39,266 nucleotides of DNA from Nemertoderma westbladi (lineage: Eukaryota > Xenacoelomorpha > Nemertodermatida > Nemertodermatidae), in the NCBI GenBank assembly GCA_032718475.1, contig JAUCBJ010001491.1, positions 1 to 39,266 on the forward strand, written 5' to 3'. The position numbers and the translations under genes were made by a program. The notes under the pieces were generated by a model. The model saw only the letters and a program-made list of their open reading frames with translations. It did not search any database and was not told the DNA's origin. Within the stretch, counting starts at the first letter, position 1, and each line of letters starts with the position of its first letter. Shown here one piece after another: positions 8,691-19,671 of this stretch.

Positions 8691-10294
8691 TTGGTCTATA
8701 TGCTTCGGTATGTTAGTGTTGGGTATGCCGCTGCATCTGATTGGTCTATGCTGCGGTATGTTAGCATTGGGTATGCCGCTGTACCTGATTGGTTTATGCT
8801 TCGGTATTTTAGAGTTGGGTATGCCGCTTTATCTGATTGGTGTATATGCTTCGGTATGTTAGCATTGGGTATGCCGCTGTATTGGTTTATGCTGCGGTAT
8901 GTTAGCATTGGGTATGCCGCTGTATCTGATTGGTTTATGCTTCGGTATTTTAGCGTTGGGTATGCCGCTTTATCTGATTGGTCTATGCTTCGGTATGTTA
9001 GTGTTGGGTATGCCGCTGCATCTGATTGGTCTATGCTGCGGTATGTTAGCATTGGGTATGCCGCTGTACCTGATTGGTTTATGCTTCGGTATTTTAGAGT
9101 TGGGTATGCCGCTTTATCTGATTGGTGTATATGCTTCGGTATGTTAGCATTGGGTATGCCGCTGTATTGGTTTATGCTGCGGTATGTTAGCATTGGGTAT
9201 GCCGCTGTACCTGATTGGTTTATGCTTCGGTATTTTAGAGTTGGGTATGCCGCTTTATCTGATTGGTGTATATGCTTCGGTATGTTAGCATTGGGTATGC
9301 CGCTGTATTGGTTTATGCTGCGGTATGTTAGCATTGGGTATGCCGCTGTATCTGATTGGTTTATGCTTCGGTATTTTAGCGTTGGGTATGCCGCTTTATC
9401 TGATTGGTCTATGCTTCGGTATGTTAGTGTTGGGTATGCCGCTGCATCTGATTGGTCTATGCTGCGGTATGTTAGCATTGGGTATGCCGCTGTACCTGAT
9501 TGGTTTATGCTTCGGTATTTTAGAGTTGGGTATGCCGCTTTATCTGATTGGTGTATATGCTTCGGTATGTTAGCATTGGGTATGCCGCTGTATTGGTTTA
9601 TGCTGCGGTATGTTAGCATTGGGTATGCCGCTGTATCTGATTGGTTTATGCTTCGGTATTTTAGCGTTGGGTATGCCGCTTTATCTGATTGGTGTATATG
9701 CTTCGGTATGTTAGCGTTGTGTATGCCGCTTTATCTGATTGGTCTATGCTTCGGTATGTTAGCGTTGGGTATGTCCGCTTTATCTGATTGGTCTATGCTT
9801 TGGTATGTTAGCGTTGGGTATGTCCGCTTTATCTGATTGGTCTATGCTTCGGTATGTTAGCATTGGGTATGTCGCTTTATCTGATTGGTGTATATGCTTC
9901 GGTATGTTAGCATTGTGTATGTCGCTTTATCTGATTGGTCTATGCTTCGGTATGTTAGCGTTGGGTATGTCCGCTTTATCTGATTGGTCTATGCTTCGGT
10001 ATGTTAGCATTGGGTATGTCGCTTTATCTGATTGGTGTATATGCTTCGGTATGTTAGCATTGTGTATGTCGCTTTATCTGATTGGTCTATGCTTCGGTAT
10101 GTTAGCGTTGGGTATGTCCGCTTTATCTGATTGGTCTATGCTTCAGTATGTTAGCGTTGGGTATGCCGCTGTATTGGTTTATGCTTCGGTATGTTAGCGT
10201 TGGGTTTGCCGCTGTATTGGTTTATGCTTCGGTATGTTAGCGTTGGGTATGCCGCTTTATCTGATTGGTCTATGCTTTGGTATGTTAGCGTTGG
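8691..10294. repeat. 48-bp satellite with 426-bp higher-order repeat
   Basis: About 33 monomers of the type ATGCTTCGGTATGTTAGC-GTTGGGTATGCCGCT-ATCTGATTGGT, 48 bp each. Nine-monomer blocks recur at a 426-bp offset (8899-9147 is repeated at 9325-9573 without change in two frames). Some monomers are 2 bp longer (GGTGTATATGC) and others 5 bp shorter (CTGTATTGG). These occur in pairs, so the net change is minus 3. Because the unit is a multiple of 3 and has few stop codons, long frames stay open on both strands (8691-9836 plus, 8696-9619 minus). From about 9765 a GTCCGC variant (+1) dominates. It ends abruptly where A4 begins. Confidence 0.95.
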
Positions 10295-10315
10295 AAACCT
10301 TTATAGAAGTAAAAA

Positions 10316-11761
10316 GTGTCTGAGTCTCTACTCCCAGATATTCCCATTGGTGATATCTCCTTTGCAGAAGTGAAGGCTGCTGTAAAGAGCATTAAGACCA
10401 ATCGTGCCAGTGGAGTAGATGGTGTTCCCCCTGAGGTCTTTAAAATACCTGAGTGTTTAAAGCTCATCTATCCCATCATAGTAGACATTTTCCGAACAAC
10501 AAGAGTCCCACAAGAAATGAAAACAAATAAGTTGGTGCCAGTTCCCAAGAATGGCAACCTAACACTCTATGGTTCTTTTCGGGGAATCTCATTGATCTCG
10601 ATTGCTGCAAAGCTATACAATAGAATTATATTAAATCGCATCAGGGATCCCATTGACAGACTGCTCTATGGAAATCAGAATGGGTTCCGTAAAGGTCGTG
10701 GGACCATGGAGCCCATTTTGGCACTTAGAAGGATAATTGAAGAGTTATCAAAAAAGAAAGACAGGCATATGGCTGTTATCTTTGTTGACTTCTTCAAGGC
10801 CTTTGATTCAGTCCCTCGCTCATGTATGTTCAGCATACTTTCATCATATGGGATTCCTGATGAAATTATTGCAGCAATCAGATCAGTATATGATGGTTCG
10901 ACAACATTTGTGTCTACTGTTGACGGTGACACAGAACCATTTGAAGTGTTATGGGGCGTCCTCCAGGGAGACACACTTGCACCATTCTTGTTCATAATTG
11001 TTGTTGACTATGTTCTACGCATGTCCTTAGATCATCATAATGATGATGGGGTGATGATATCTCCACCTACTGGCTCCAGAAGTCGAGGAAACCTGCCAAG
11101 TACCTAACTGATCTAGACTTTGCTGATGACTTATGAGTATTCTCAGAATCACTAGAGGGAGCCCAACGGCTCCTCAGCTCATTAGAACATGCTGCTTCTA
11201 GTGTTGGTCTTTTTATTAACACCAGAAAGACCAAAATTTTGACAGTTAACTTTGAAAGTCCTCAGCAAGTCTCTGATCGGATAAGCATAAGCTCAAAAGA
11301 TGGTATGCTTGAGCATGTGGATGACTTCTGTTACCTAGGATCATGGATCCGGAAGTCAGGTGAGGACCTTCGAATACGTAAGGGAAAGGCATGGGCAGCC
11401 TTGAATAGGCTTTCCAGGATTTGGACGTCACCGAGAATTAATCGGAAACTTAAGGTCCGATTATTTAGAGCAGCAGTAGTTCCAGTACTGGGAGTCCATG
11501 CTGGGCTCTAACTGCTGAGGACACCAAATCTCTGGATGGAACATTCACAAGAATGCTACGCCGGGTTCATTGTGTCAAGTACAATGCACTGCACACATCT
11601 CCAACCAGATACTATATAACATTGGAGGTGTCTCATTTGTTCTCCCAAGCTTGACACTAGAACAAAATCGTCTCCGCTTTGCAGGTCATTGCTTTCGCCA
11701 TGAGGACCAGCCAGTGCATAATCTTGTACTTTGGCAGCCTCATGGAGTGAATAAGCATGGT
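10316..11761 (+). pseudogene. RTE-like retrotransposon A copy A4, broken reverse transcriptase
   Basis: It has the longest 5' reach of any A copy here. It opens with IGDISFAEVKAAVKSI and NRASGVDGVPPEVFK (upstream RT motif 0 region), then LVPVPKNGN, FRGISLI, QNGFRKGRGT, VIFVDFFKAFDS and GVLQGDTLAPFLF. The frame is lost near 11091 by a 1-nt loss. A TGA follows at 11133-11135, just after the FADD codons (11119-11130). Further breaks are a 7-nt loss near 11489 and a 5-nt gain near 11588. The copy stops inside the coding region at about 11761 (after GVNKHG) with no 3' UTR or TAG tail, which is unusual for a target-primed insertion. It points to later loss of the 3' end. More divergent and older than A2 and A3. 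Confidence 0.9.
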
Positions 11762-12850
11762 GACTCGTGTTCTTCCTTTAAGTTAATAGCCCAATCCAGG
11801 CTTCCGTCCTTCAGTGGTCGATACATGGGAACCAAGCCAACCTGGGAACTGAGTGGAAAGAAAGGTTTACTGTGGAAGATCACCCATTGTGGTGAAGGCA
11901 TTCCTTTAGGAAACAGAGTGGACGGGTTTACTGTGTAAGATCAGCCATGGTGGTGAACAGGCATTCCTTTAGGAAACAGAGTGGAAGGGGTACTGAGGAA
12001 GATCACCCCTGTCGGTGAACAGGAATTCCTTTAGGAAACAGAGTGGAAGGTAAACTGTGGAAGATCACCCATGGTGGTGAACAAACATTCCTTTAGGAAA
12101 CAGAGTGCAAGGGTTAACTGTGGAAGATCACCATTTGTAAACAGGCATTCATTTAGGAAATCGAGTGGAAGGGTTTACTTTGAAGATCCCAAGGTGGTGA
12201 ACAGGAATTCATTTGGGAAACAGAGTGGAAGGGTTCACTGTGGAAGTTCAGCCATGCTGGTGAAATGGCATTCCTTTAGGAAACAGTGTGGAAGGGTTTA
12301 CTGTGGAAGATCACCCATTGTGGTAAACATGCATTATTTTAGGAAACAGAGTGGAAGGGTTTACTGTGTAAGATCAGCCATGGTGGTGAACAGGCATTCA
12401 TTTAAAAAGCAAACAGAGTGGAAGGGTTAACTGGAAGATCACCCATGGTGGTAAACAGGCATTCATTTAGGAAACAGAAGGCTTTACTGTGGAAGACCAC
12501 TCATGGTGGTCTGGTGGTGAACAGGCATTCCTTTAGGAAACAGAGTGGAAGGGTTTACTGTGGTGAGTGAGTCTGGAAGATCACCCATGATGGTGAACAG
12601 GCATTCCTTTAGGTGACAGAGTGGAAGGGTTTACTGTGGTGATCCTAAAGGAATCCTGTTCACCATGGGTGATCTTCCATCTTCCACACTCACCACAGTA
12701 AAAACCCTTCCACTCTGTCACCTAAAAGAATGCCTGTTCACCACCATGGGTGATCTTCCACACTCACTCACCACAGTATACCCTTCCAGCTTCCAATCTG
12801 TTTCCTAAAGGAAAGGAATGGTTTACTATGGAAGATTACCCATGGTGGTA
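11762..12850. repeat. 63-bp minisatellite with internal inversions
   Basis: Units resemble GTGGAAGATCACCCATGGTG followed by GTGAACAGGCATTCCTTTAG and GAAACAGAGTGGAAGGGTTT, about 63 bp in total and moderately diverged. The unit is 21 codons long, so one frame is open from 12071 to 12430. From about 12646 to 12810 the units run in the opposite orientation, then turn back near 12811. The array starts directly at the broken 3' edge of A4. Confidence 0.93.
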
Positions 12851-13983
12851 AACATTCCGTGGCTTGACGAGCCTAAAATATTCTCCCATTCATTAGTAAA
12901 TAATTCCATTAATTAGCGTAGTTAACAACATGGGTGCGACTGTTGCATTGCAATATTGAAGTCGGAACGCGAAAAAGTTTTAAATGAGAATAAAAATCCG
13001 ACTCACCCAACGGAAAACAGCAAAATAAGGAAGCAGAAGCTAAACTATATCTGGTTCAAATGATGCGATTTCTACAATAACAAACATGCTGAAAAATAAT
13101 AGCCTTGGCGTATTAAACGGTCTAGAATTGGGGTAGAATACTACCAAAAAGGGCCAACACTTACCAAATTCCCTCGATATATTTCCCTAGAATTGATTGG
13201 GAGAGAGTGCGCGCCATTCCTCTAGAAATATCATAAATATGAAGACGAACCGGTACAGCAGATTCGGTTGAATCTGCCATTATTACAGTATTACCAAGCT
13301 AGCGGTTTAGTCTGACAGTGGAGGTGGACTGGAAGTGGAGTCGGGGTCGTGTAGTTCCGTAGTGTGTTACCGTACTTGGTAAGAAGAGTACAGATGGGTG
13401 GCCCAAATTTTTTTCGATTTCAACTAACCTCACCTCCCCTACTGTCTCACTGTACTAACTGACTAAGTAGCTAATGTAAAAAGTGAATTGTGAACAATGT
13501 GTGTCTGAGTCTGACACTTTAGCACTTAACGCAACAAGCCTACCCCATATAACTGTATCAGAGTGTATCAATCACATACATCAATTTTGGTTATAACCAA
13601 CTACTGATCACCTACAGCTGTACAGACCTAGGCCTATGCCTATATTGTGTATTGCATGGAATCTTATACGCCTAAGACATGTAAGGCCTACCATTCGGTA
13701 TTCAGCCATGGAATGGAACATCAATGTTCGATTTAGTGAGGGTGGGGAACTAAGCCTACACACAGACACAATTAAGTAGGCTACAGTACCGGTACGTTAC
13801 AATTATTATCATTGTTTTGGAGAGGAAATGGAAAACAGTTCGTCTACCTGTCTACAAATACAACCCACAGACCTATCGGTAGCCCTTACCGACCGCTACC
13901 TGTCGGAAGCAATAATTATCTGATTATGTTGTTATGCTAGGCCTACTTACAGTCTTGGCAGCTTGTAGGCCCGTAAGCTAAGT
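12851..13983. other. non-coding stretch
   Basis: No gene was recognised on either strand. A perfect 8-bp hairpin with a GGTT loop (GCAGATTC / GAATCTGC) lies at 13258-13277. Short palindromes TACCGGTA and TAGGCCTA recur here and on to about 15.0 kb. Confidence 0.55.
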
Positions 13984-14530
13984 GATTTTTTTGTGCGCCG
14001 AACGCGACGCGGCGCAGAAAAAGTTGTGCGCCTGCGCAGTCGAAAACAGTGCAAAATCCGCGTGCGCAGCAGAAAAACTGCGCGAGATTGGCGCGCGCAG
14101 CAGAAATTCTGCGCGAGATTGGCGCGCACAGCAGAAATACTGCGCGAAATCTCCTACCACGTACCTGCCTGCCTACTGCTGTACTGGCCTAAAGCTGTAA
14201 AGCACACCAAGCAGCCAAGTAGCAAGTAGGAGGCTTATTATTTCAGTATTTCTTACAGTCTTATCTGTATTAGTATTGTCATTACCCTGTTACCGGTAGT
14301 CAGCAGACTGCTGACTGCCAGGGGTAGCGGGTAGGTCTACTTACCGGTACTGACTTAGTGCTGTAGTGCAAGTCTGAGCCGTGCTATCAATTTTCTGCGC
14401 CTGCGCCTGCGCCTGTCGCGCCGCGCTCTAAATTTTCTGCGCCTGCGCGCTGCGCGGCACTGCGCTCTCAATTTTCTGCGCCTGCTCCAAATTATGGAAA
14501 AAATTGTGCGCCGAACGCGTTCGGCGTACA
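13984..14530. repeat. CpG-rich low-complexity region with direct and inverted short repeats
   Basis: TTGTGCGCCGAACGCG occurs at both ends (about 13990 and 14504) in the same orientation. Between them, about three copies of a 31-bp unit with GCGCGAGATTGGCGCGC lie at 14075-14150, and TTTTCTGCGCCTGCGC units lie at 14390-14485. The right end is an 18-bp perfect palindrome CGCCGAACGCGTTCGGCG at 14509-14526. Small open frames here are by-products of the repeats. Confidence 0.7.
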
Positions 14531-15051
14531 TGCCCTACTTAGCAGAATGGCTTGTAGGCATTTGGCTGTTTGGTGTGTAACGTGTAGCTGTAGCAGTATA
14601 GTGTAAGCTAAGCAGGTAAGTCAGTAAGTCAATCTGACTTTTCTTTTATTCAGTAAACAAGTAGGCCTACAACAGTACTGCAGCTGCGTATTCAGTAGGC
14701 CTACATAACACAGTAACAGCCTGACATCATACTGTCATAAGCTAATACAGTAATCATGTAATAAGCTGATAAGTGCATGTCTGCATGTAGCTGTAGGAAT
14801 AGGCACTTATCAGCTTCTAGCAGTCTAGTCAGGTACCGGTAGTGAAGTGCAGCATACTTGCGTATGCGTAGGCTGGTAGGCTAGACTGACAGAATCAGTA
14901 CGGTACTATTATAGCAATAGCCTACTATACATACATACACACACACACACACATACTGACATACCGGTGCATACACTATACATACACTATACATACATGT
15001 ATAGTAGCAGGCTATGAGCAGTACGTACACATTACTGTAGTAGGCCAGTAG
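14531..15051. other. non-coding stretch with AC and CATA microsatellites
   Basis: No gene was recognised. A dinucleotide AC run lies near 14935-14954, followed by CATA-type short repeats to about 15000. Many TAGGCCTA motifs are present. The last seven bases, CCAGTAG (15045-15051), recur at 18736-18742. Confidence 0.55.
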
Positions 15052-15167
15052 GGGGTATAACTTTTCACCGAATTCGTATCCGTATGCATTTGCCGTATCC
15101 GTATGTACATAGGCGTATGTCAGTATGTGCGTATGTAATGGATTCCTATGGAGAATAATCCGTAGGC
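15052..15167 (+). repeat. left inverted-repeat arm, outer piece
   Basis: Contains repeated CCGTATCCGTATG and ends in GGAGAATAATCCGTA. The reverse complement of 18625-18735 matches it with scattered differences. Confidence 0.8.
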
Positions 15168-15373
15168 CCTAGCGTATGAGCTGGGGGAAGATCTTCTCTG
15201 TGCTGGGGGTAAGCGCGCGTAAGAAAAGGGGGAAGAGGGGGAAAGAAACGGGGTATGGATCTATAAATAGCATCCAATGGGACGCCTCAATTTTACGACC
15301 GTTCTATACTGTAAACATACAGTTGTCTACCTTATGGAGAAGTGGTAATACTACTTAATAGTTGCTAAACTTA

Positions 15374-15396
15374 CCCCCCCCCCCCCCCCCCCCCCC
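15374..15396 (+). repeat. poly-C tract, 23 C
   Basis: Uninterrupted C run directly in front of the C-rich satellite. Its length is likely to be variable or misread. Confidence 0.95.
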
Positions 15397-16800
15397 ACCT
15401 ACTGTATCATTACACTACACACCTACTATACTCAACCATGCATACCCATTCCTACCTACTTACACGTACCCTACCACCCACCTAAGCACGTCGACTTAAC
15501 TGCACCAACCCACCGATCTAAGCACACCTACTTAACCGCACCCACCTACCCACCTAAGCACGTATACTTACCCACACACACCCACCTACCTAAGCACAAC
15601 TACTTAACTGCACCCACCCACCCTCCTAAGCACGTCTACTTAACCGCACCCACCCACCAACCTAAGCACGTCTAGGTAACCACACCCACCCACCCACCTA
15701 AGCACATCGACTTAACCGCACCCACCCACCAATCTAAGCACACCTACTTAACCGCACCCACCCACCCACCTAAGCACACCTACTTAACCGCACCCACCCG
15801 CCCTCCTAAGCACGTCTACTTACCCGCACCCACCCACCCACCTAAACACGTTTACTTAACCGCACCCACCCACCTAAGCACGTGTACTTAACCGCACCCA
15901 CCCACCCACCCACCTAAGCACGTATACTTACCCGCACCCACCTCCTACCTAAGCACACCTAGTTAACCGCACCCACCTAAGCACATCGACTTAACCGCAC
16001 CCACCCACCCACATAAGCACGTGTACTTAATCACACTAACCCACCCACCCACCTAAGCACGTATACTTACCCGCACCCACCTCCTACCTAAGCACACATA
16101 ATTAACCGCACCCACCTAAGCACGTATACTTAAACACACCCACCCACCCACCTAAGCACGTTTACTTAACCACACCCACCCACCCACCTAAGCACATCGA
16201 CTTAACGACACCCACCCACCCACCTAAGCACACCTCCTTAACCGCACGTGTACTTAACCGCAAACAATCAACCAATCCACCTAAGCACGTCTACTTAACC
16301 GCACCCACCCACCCACCTAAGCACACCTACTTAACCGCACCCACCCACCTACATAAGAACGTCTACTTAACCGCACCCACCCACCCACCTAAGCACACCT
16401 ACTTAACCGCACCAACCCACCTACATAAGCACGACTACTTAACCGCACCCACCCACCCTCATAAAGACGTCTACTTAACCGCACCCACCCATCTACCTAA
16501 GCACAACTACTTAACTGCACCCACCTAAGCACATCGACTTAGCCGCACCCACCCACCCACCTAAGCACACCTACTTAACCGCACCCGGCCACCCACCCTC
16601 CTAAGCACATCGACTTAACCGCACCCACCCACCCACCTAAGCACACCTACTTAACTGCACCCACCCACCAACCTAAACACGTCTACTTAACCGCACCCAC
16701 ACACCAAACTAAGCACGTCTACTTAACCGCACCCACACACCAAATTAAGCAAGCACGTCTACTTAACCACACCCAACCTCCCCTACCCCTACACACCTAA
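15397..16800 (+). repeat. C-rich satellite, about 35-45 bp units
   Basis: About 35 units of the type CACCTAAGCACGTCTACTTA + ACCGCACCCACCCAC. The length varies mainly in the number of CCCA steps. The plus strand has almost no G apart from single Gs in AGCACG and CCGC, so the minus strand carries GGTGGGTGGGTGCGG clusters. It decays into irregular C-rich DNA by 16.9 kb. Confidence 0.93.
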
Positions 16801-17320
16801 TTACCCGCACTCACCTACCTCTACCCACCCCCCCTCCCTCTCACATCCTATTTACCCGCACCGACCGCCCGAACCTAACAAACACACCCACCCCTACTTT
16901 TCCTACCTTATTCAGACTCCATGGCAAACATTCACGGAGCAATCGTGCCGTACAGGAAATTTGCAAAAACGGAAAGCAGGGACAGTTTTCGCCAAAACCT
17001 TTTTTACAAGAACCTTTTTTTATAATCGTTTCCTATAAAATAATGCTAAGTTTCTACATCCTAGAACATTCGATAACTATTGTAAATTATTGTAATTAAT
17101 TAATAGGTTGGTTGCTTTTTTTAACATATATTATTAAATAAATGTGAGATAGTTTGTGCAGTTAGTTTAATTATAATATCGTAAACATCACTACACAAAA
17201 ACGCGTTTTACACACCAGATCTTTACAACATTACCTTTATTCGCATGCGAAAATAAGGGTTATGCCAGAGCCAGCCTAGAGGCCAAGCAAGGTACCGGTA
17301 GCCGTAGCAATGCAAGAAGC
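16801..17320. other. non-coding stretch inside the insertion
   Basis: C-rich decay up to about 16910, then AT-rich DNA without a recognisable gene. Confidence 0.55.
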
Positions 17321-17412
17321 TAGAAGCTTCCTATTGGGTGCTATTTTTAGATCCTTCCCCCTTTTCTTACCCCCTCATCCGTGCCACCACTGGTTCAGCC
17401 AAACAACCCAGG

Positions 17413-17650
17413 CAGCTCCGTAGCCCATCATTGTTCCAATTCTTCCAGTAGGCTATCATTACGGCTCTCCTAATTTGTTTCAAATTTGTTTCACTGGCAT
17501 ACTTAACATTGTTCCAATTTTTTGAGCTCCGTAGCCCATCATTGTTCCAATTCTACGGTAGACTATCATTACGGCCCTCCTAATTTGTTTCACTGGCTTA
17601 CATAGCATTGCAGGTAGGATACCATTACGTGGCTCCTAATATGTTTCAAT
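17413..17650 (+). repeat. direct repeats, about 107 bp apart
   Basis: GAGCTCCGTAGCCCATCATT..CTATCATTACGGC(T/C)CTCCTAATTTG occurs at about 17415 and 17522. A third partial copy (ACCATTACGTGGCTCCTAAT) lies near 17620. Confidence 0.8.
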
Positions 17651-17692
17651 TATGTTCCAATTTTGTTTCAACTAACAGAGACATACTAGATT

Positions 17693-17870
17693 ATGTGATT
17701 TTAGAGATTAGGCATTGCGGACCAGTAAGAAGTGCACTGCACGAGTGCAGACTTCAGACAGGTAGGCGTAGGCCTACTTAAAGCTAAGTGATTTAAAGAG
17801 TGTCAAGTGTGGCTGCCGCTACCTTTTTGTCAAATAAACAATGCAGGACAGGTCCAGGGTGAGTGACAGC
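17693..17870 (+). repeat. left inverted-repeat arm, inner piece
   Basis: Matches the reverse complement of about 18445-18625, including ATTAGGCATTGCGGACCAGT and GGCTGCCGCTACCT. Small gaps occur in both arms. Confidence 0.78.
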
Positions 17871-18429
17871 TGGTATCCGGATCCGCCAGCCCCGGCTGCC
17901 GGGGATGCGCAGGCAGTGCAGTACCTATTAACCATAGTTAACTCTTCTTGACGCCGCTTGGAAAACTAACCAACCGTGATTTATTTTTGAACTGTTTTTC
18001 CACCAACCTGCAGACCTGGTTATAGAATCCAGGCGGCTGCCAGGATTGTGTTGTGTTATGTTCTGTTGGTCAGTTGGTTGCTACAGTATGGCACTAACAT
18101 AGCAGCATAGTATATACTGATTCTGATAGAAGCGGCAATGAGAATGCTAAGGGAATAAACATTCGCACAGACATTGAAAATCGTGGTGTCAGTCTGTCCT
18201 TCTTTGTGAATTTATTAACATATAATATACAGTACCTTTACTTATCGCTGTTTCGGGGCCAGTATTTAATTAACCATGGCAGCAAAGTGCCAACAAGTCC
18301 AACCTAGTGCCAGTTTAGTCAAACCACGTGTCAGCGAGTCCAACACGGGCAGACGGGTGCCAGTAATTCATCTAAGTCCAACCCTACGGCCAGGTGTCAG
18401 TTAGTACAATAAAACAAGCGCTGTGGCGC
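17871..18429. other. centre of the inverted-repeat element
   Basis: No gene was recognised. CCCCGGCTGCCGGGG near 17890 is a strong short hairpin. At 18283-18410 a loose repeat of AGTCCAAC and AGTGCCAGT motifs is visible. Confidence 0.55.
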
Positions 18430-18735
18430 ATTCCGGGGTTAAGGACATCATCTGTCACTCATCCTGGACCTACAATGTTTATTAGCCATTAGGTAGCGGC
18501 AGCCGCACTCTTTAAATCATATCGCTTTTAAGTAGGCCTACCTGTCTTCAGTCTGCATATGTCAGTATGTGCTGTGCAGCTGTGCACTTCTTACTGGCTG
18601 ACTGGTCCGCAATGCCTAATCTTTAAAATCACATACGGATTATTCTCCATAAGAATCCATTACATACGCACATACACGTATGTGCATACGGATACGGCGA
18701 ATGCATACGGATACGGATACGGCGAAATGTTATAC
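18430..18735 (-). repeat. right inverted-repeat arm, continuous
   Basis: The reverse complement corresponds first to 15052-15167 and then, without a gap, to 17693-17870. It shows what the left arm looked like before the insertion. The small open frames across it are accidental. Confidence 0.8.
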
Positions 18736-18844
18736 CCAGTAGGTTGGTAGTTCATCAGTTGGCAGGTTGGTCCCTTTTGCAGTAACCATGGTAAATGCTC
18801 TGAAGGTATATACGATTTGAATTTCCCTCCTTTACAATGAGGAT

Positions 18845-19450
18845 ACACGTTCGTGGGGCCTTCGCGCAGCACGAGAGCCTAAATTAGAAAGTACACTATA
18901 CTAATCTCTATTAGATATACGAAAACTGTCTTTCCTTAAATATATATGAGTGAAGGCGGTGCTATCAGTTTATGATAAACTAGTTGTAAAAATAGAGATC
19001 CATTTCAGTTTGTCCTTACAGACTTTAACTGTCATTTGTAAACCTTCTAACTAGGGCTATTTAAGTTAAGTATGACATTTTTAGTTTTACAATTAGCCTC
19101 GTTGCGCTCGTCCTATTTTGTCTTAAAATAATTTCCCTAAACGGAGACTAACGACCTTTATAACTGTGCAAAGTCTCGAAACTGTGAGAGTAACTGCTGA
19201 TTTAGTGTAGATGGATACTCGTATCCACTGTAAACTCGTCGCGTTCGTTCGTTTTTACACCAAACTTGAGATTCTTTCTAAACTTTTGCCGGACTACATA
19301 CATACCAAGTTTCGTTTAATTTCATCAAGGAATAACCGAGTTATTAGCGATCAAAAATTTACGATGATGACGACAGACGATGACGACAGACGGTGACGAC
19401 GACGACAGACAACTCGTTAATGGTACCCATATGCTAAGGCTCGCCCCACA
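18845..19450 (+). mobile_element. short inverted-end element E1 (TGGGGC family)
   Basis: The left end ACACGTTCGTGGGGCCTTCG and the right end CTAAGGCTCGCCCCACA are the same as those of the larger E elements at 21.6, 23.8 and 26.0 kb. Near the right end there is a GAC-rich microsatellite after CGATCAAAAATTTACGATGA, again as in those elements. It lacks the CCCTCTAGCGG modules. No transposase is present. Confidence 0.75.
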
Positions 19451-19671
19451 ACAAAAATGTTAAAATGGGCAAAGTCGCGTTAGGCCCCAGGCGTTTGGTC
19501 ATACTGCAAATTTTGAAGGTCCCATTGCGCATTTGGTGTCTCCGGTTACACCGCAGTTATTCTTCAACAATATAGTGATGTTGGTACTGATGGAAAGCTT
19601 GTGGGGCGAGACACGTATGGCGAGCCATCAGCGAACTGATATAATTACACTATGGCAGTTTTTCAAAAGTC
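19451..19671. other. non-coding stretch with a partial E-type end
   Basis: At 19593-19635, TTGTGGGGCGAGACACG-TATGGCGAGCC-TCAGCGAA resembles the reverse complement of the right end of E elements. It may be the edge of a further, inverted copy whose other end was not found. Confidence 0.5.

Larger units (their letters stand above)
15168..17692. mobile_element. 2.5-kb insertion in the left arm, with its own inverted repeats
   Basis: It interrupts the left arm between CCGTA and TGTGATTTT, which are adjacent in the right arm. Inside, 15205-15285 (GGGGGTAAG..AAGAAAAGGGGGAA..GGATCTATAAATAGCATCC) is complementary to 17325-17385. This suggests a second foldback element carrying the C-rich satellite. 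No coding frame was recognised. Confidence 0.55.
15052..18735. mobile_element. composite inverted-repeat DNA element
   Basis: The left end (GTATAAC-TTTCACCG..CGTATCCGTATG) matches the reverse complement of the right end. CCAGTAG stands just outside both ends, a candidate 7-bp target duplication. The left arm is in two pieces, 15052-15167 and 17693 to about 17870, and both match one continuous right arm, 18430-18735, in reverse complement. The left arm was therefore split by insertion of 15168-17692. No transposase frame was found, so it is non-autonomous. Superfamily is unknown; a 7-8 bp duplication would fit hAT. Confidence 0.7.

Noticed and set aside
8691-9836. 381-codon and 307-codon frames as protein genes
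   Set aside because: They arise from a 48-bp satellite lacking stops; several frames on both strands are open, and there is no start or promoter context. Kept only as a finding.
12071-12430. 119-codon frame as a repeat protein
   Set aside because: The 63-bp minisatellite is divisible by three, so one frame opens; neighbouring units carry frameshifts and inversions.
13947-14229. Small overlapping frames on both strands
   Set aside because: Products of CpG-rich short repeats; no conserved protein pattern.
15397-16800. Telomeric C-strand repeat
   Set aside because: Units are 35-45 bp and contain TAAGCACGT; not a short telomere repeat, and unique DNA lies on both sides.
18559-18872. Frames in the right inverted-repeat arm
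   Set aside because: They consist of repeated TACGGATACGG translations and are interrupted in the matching left arm.
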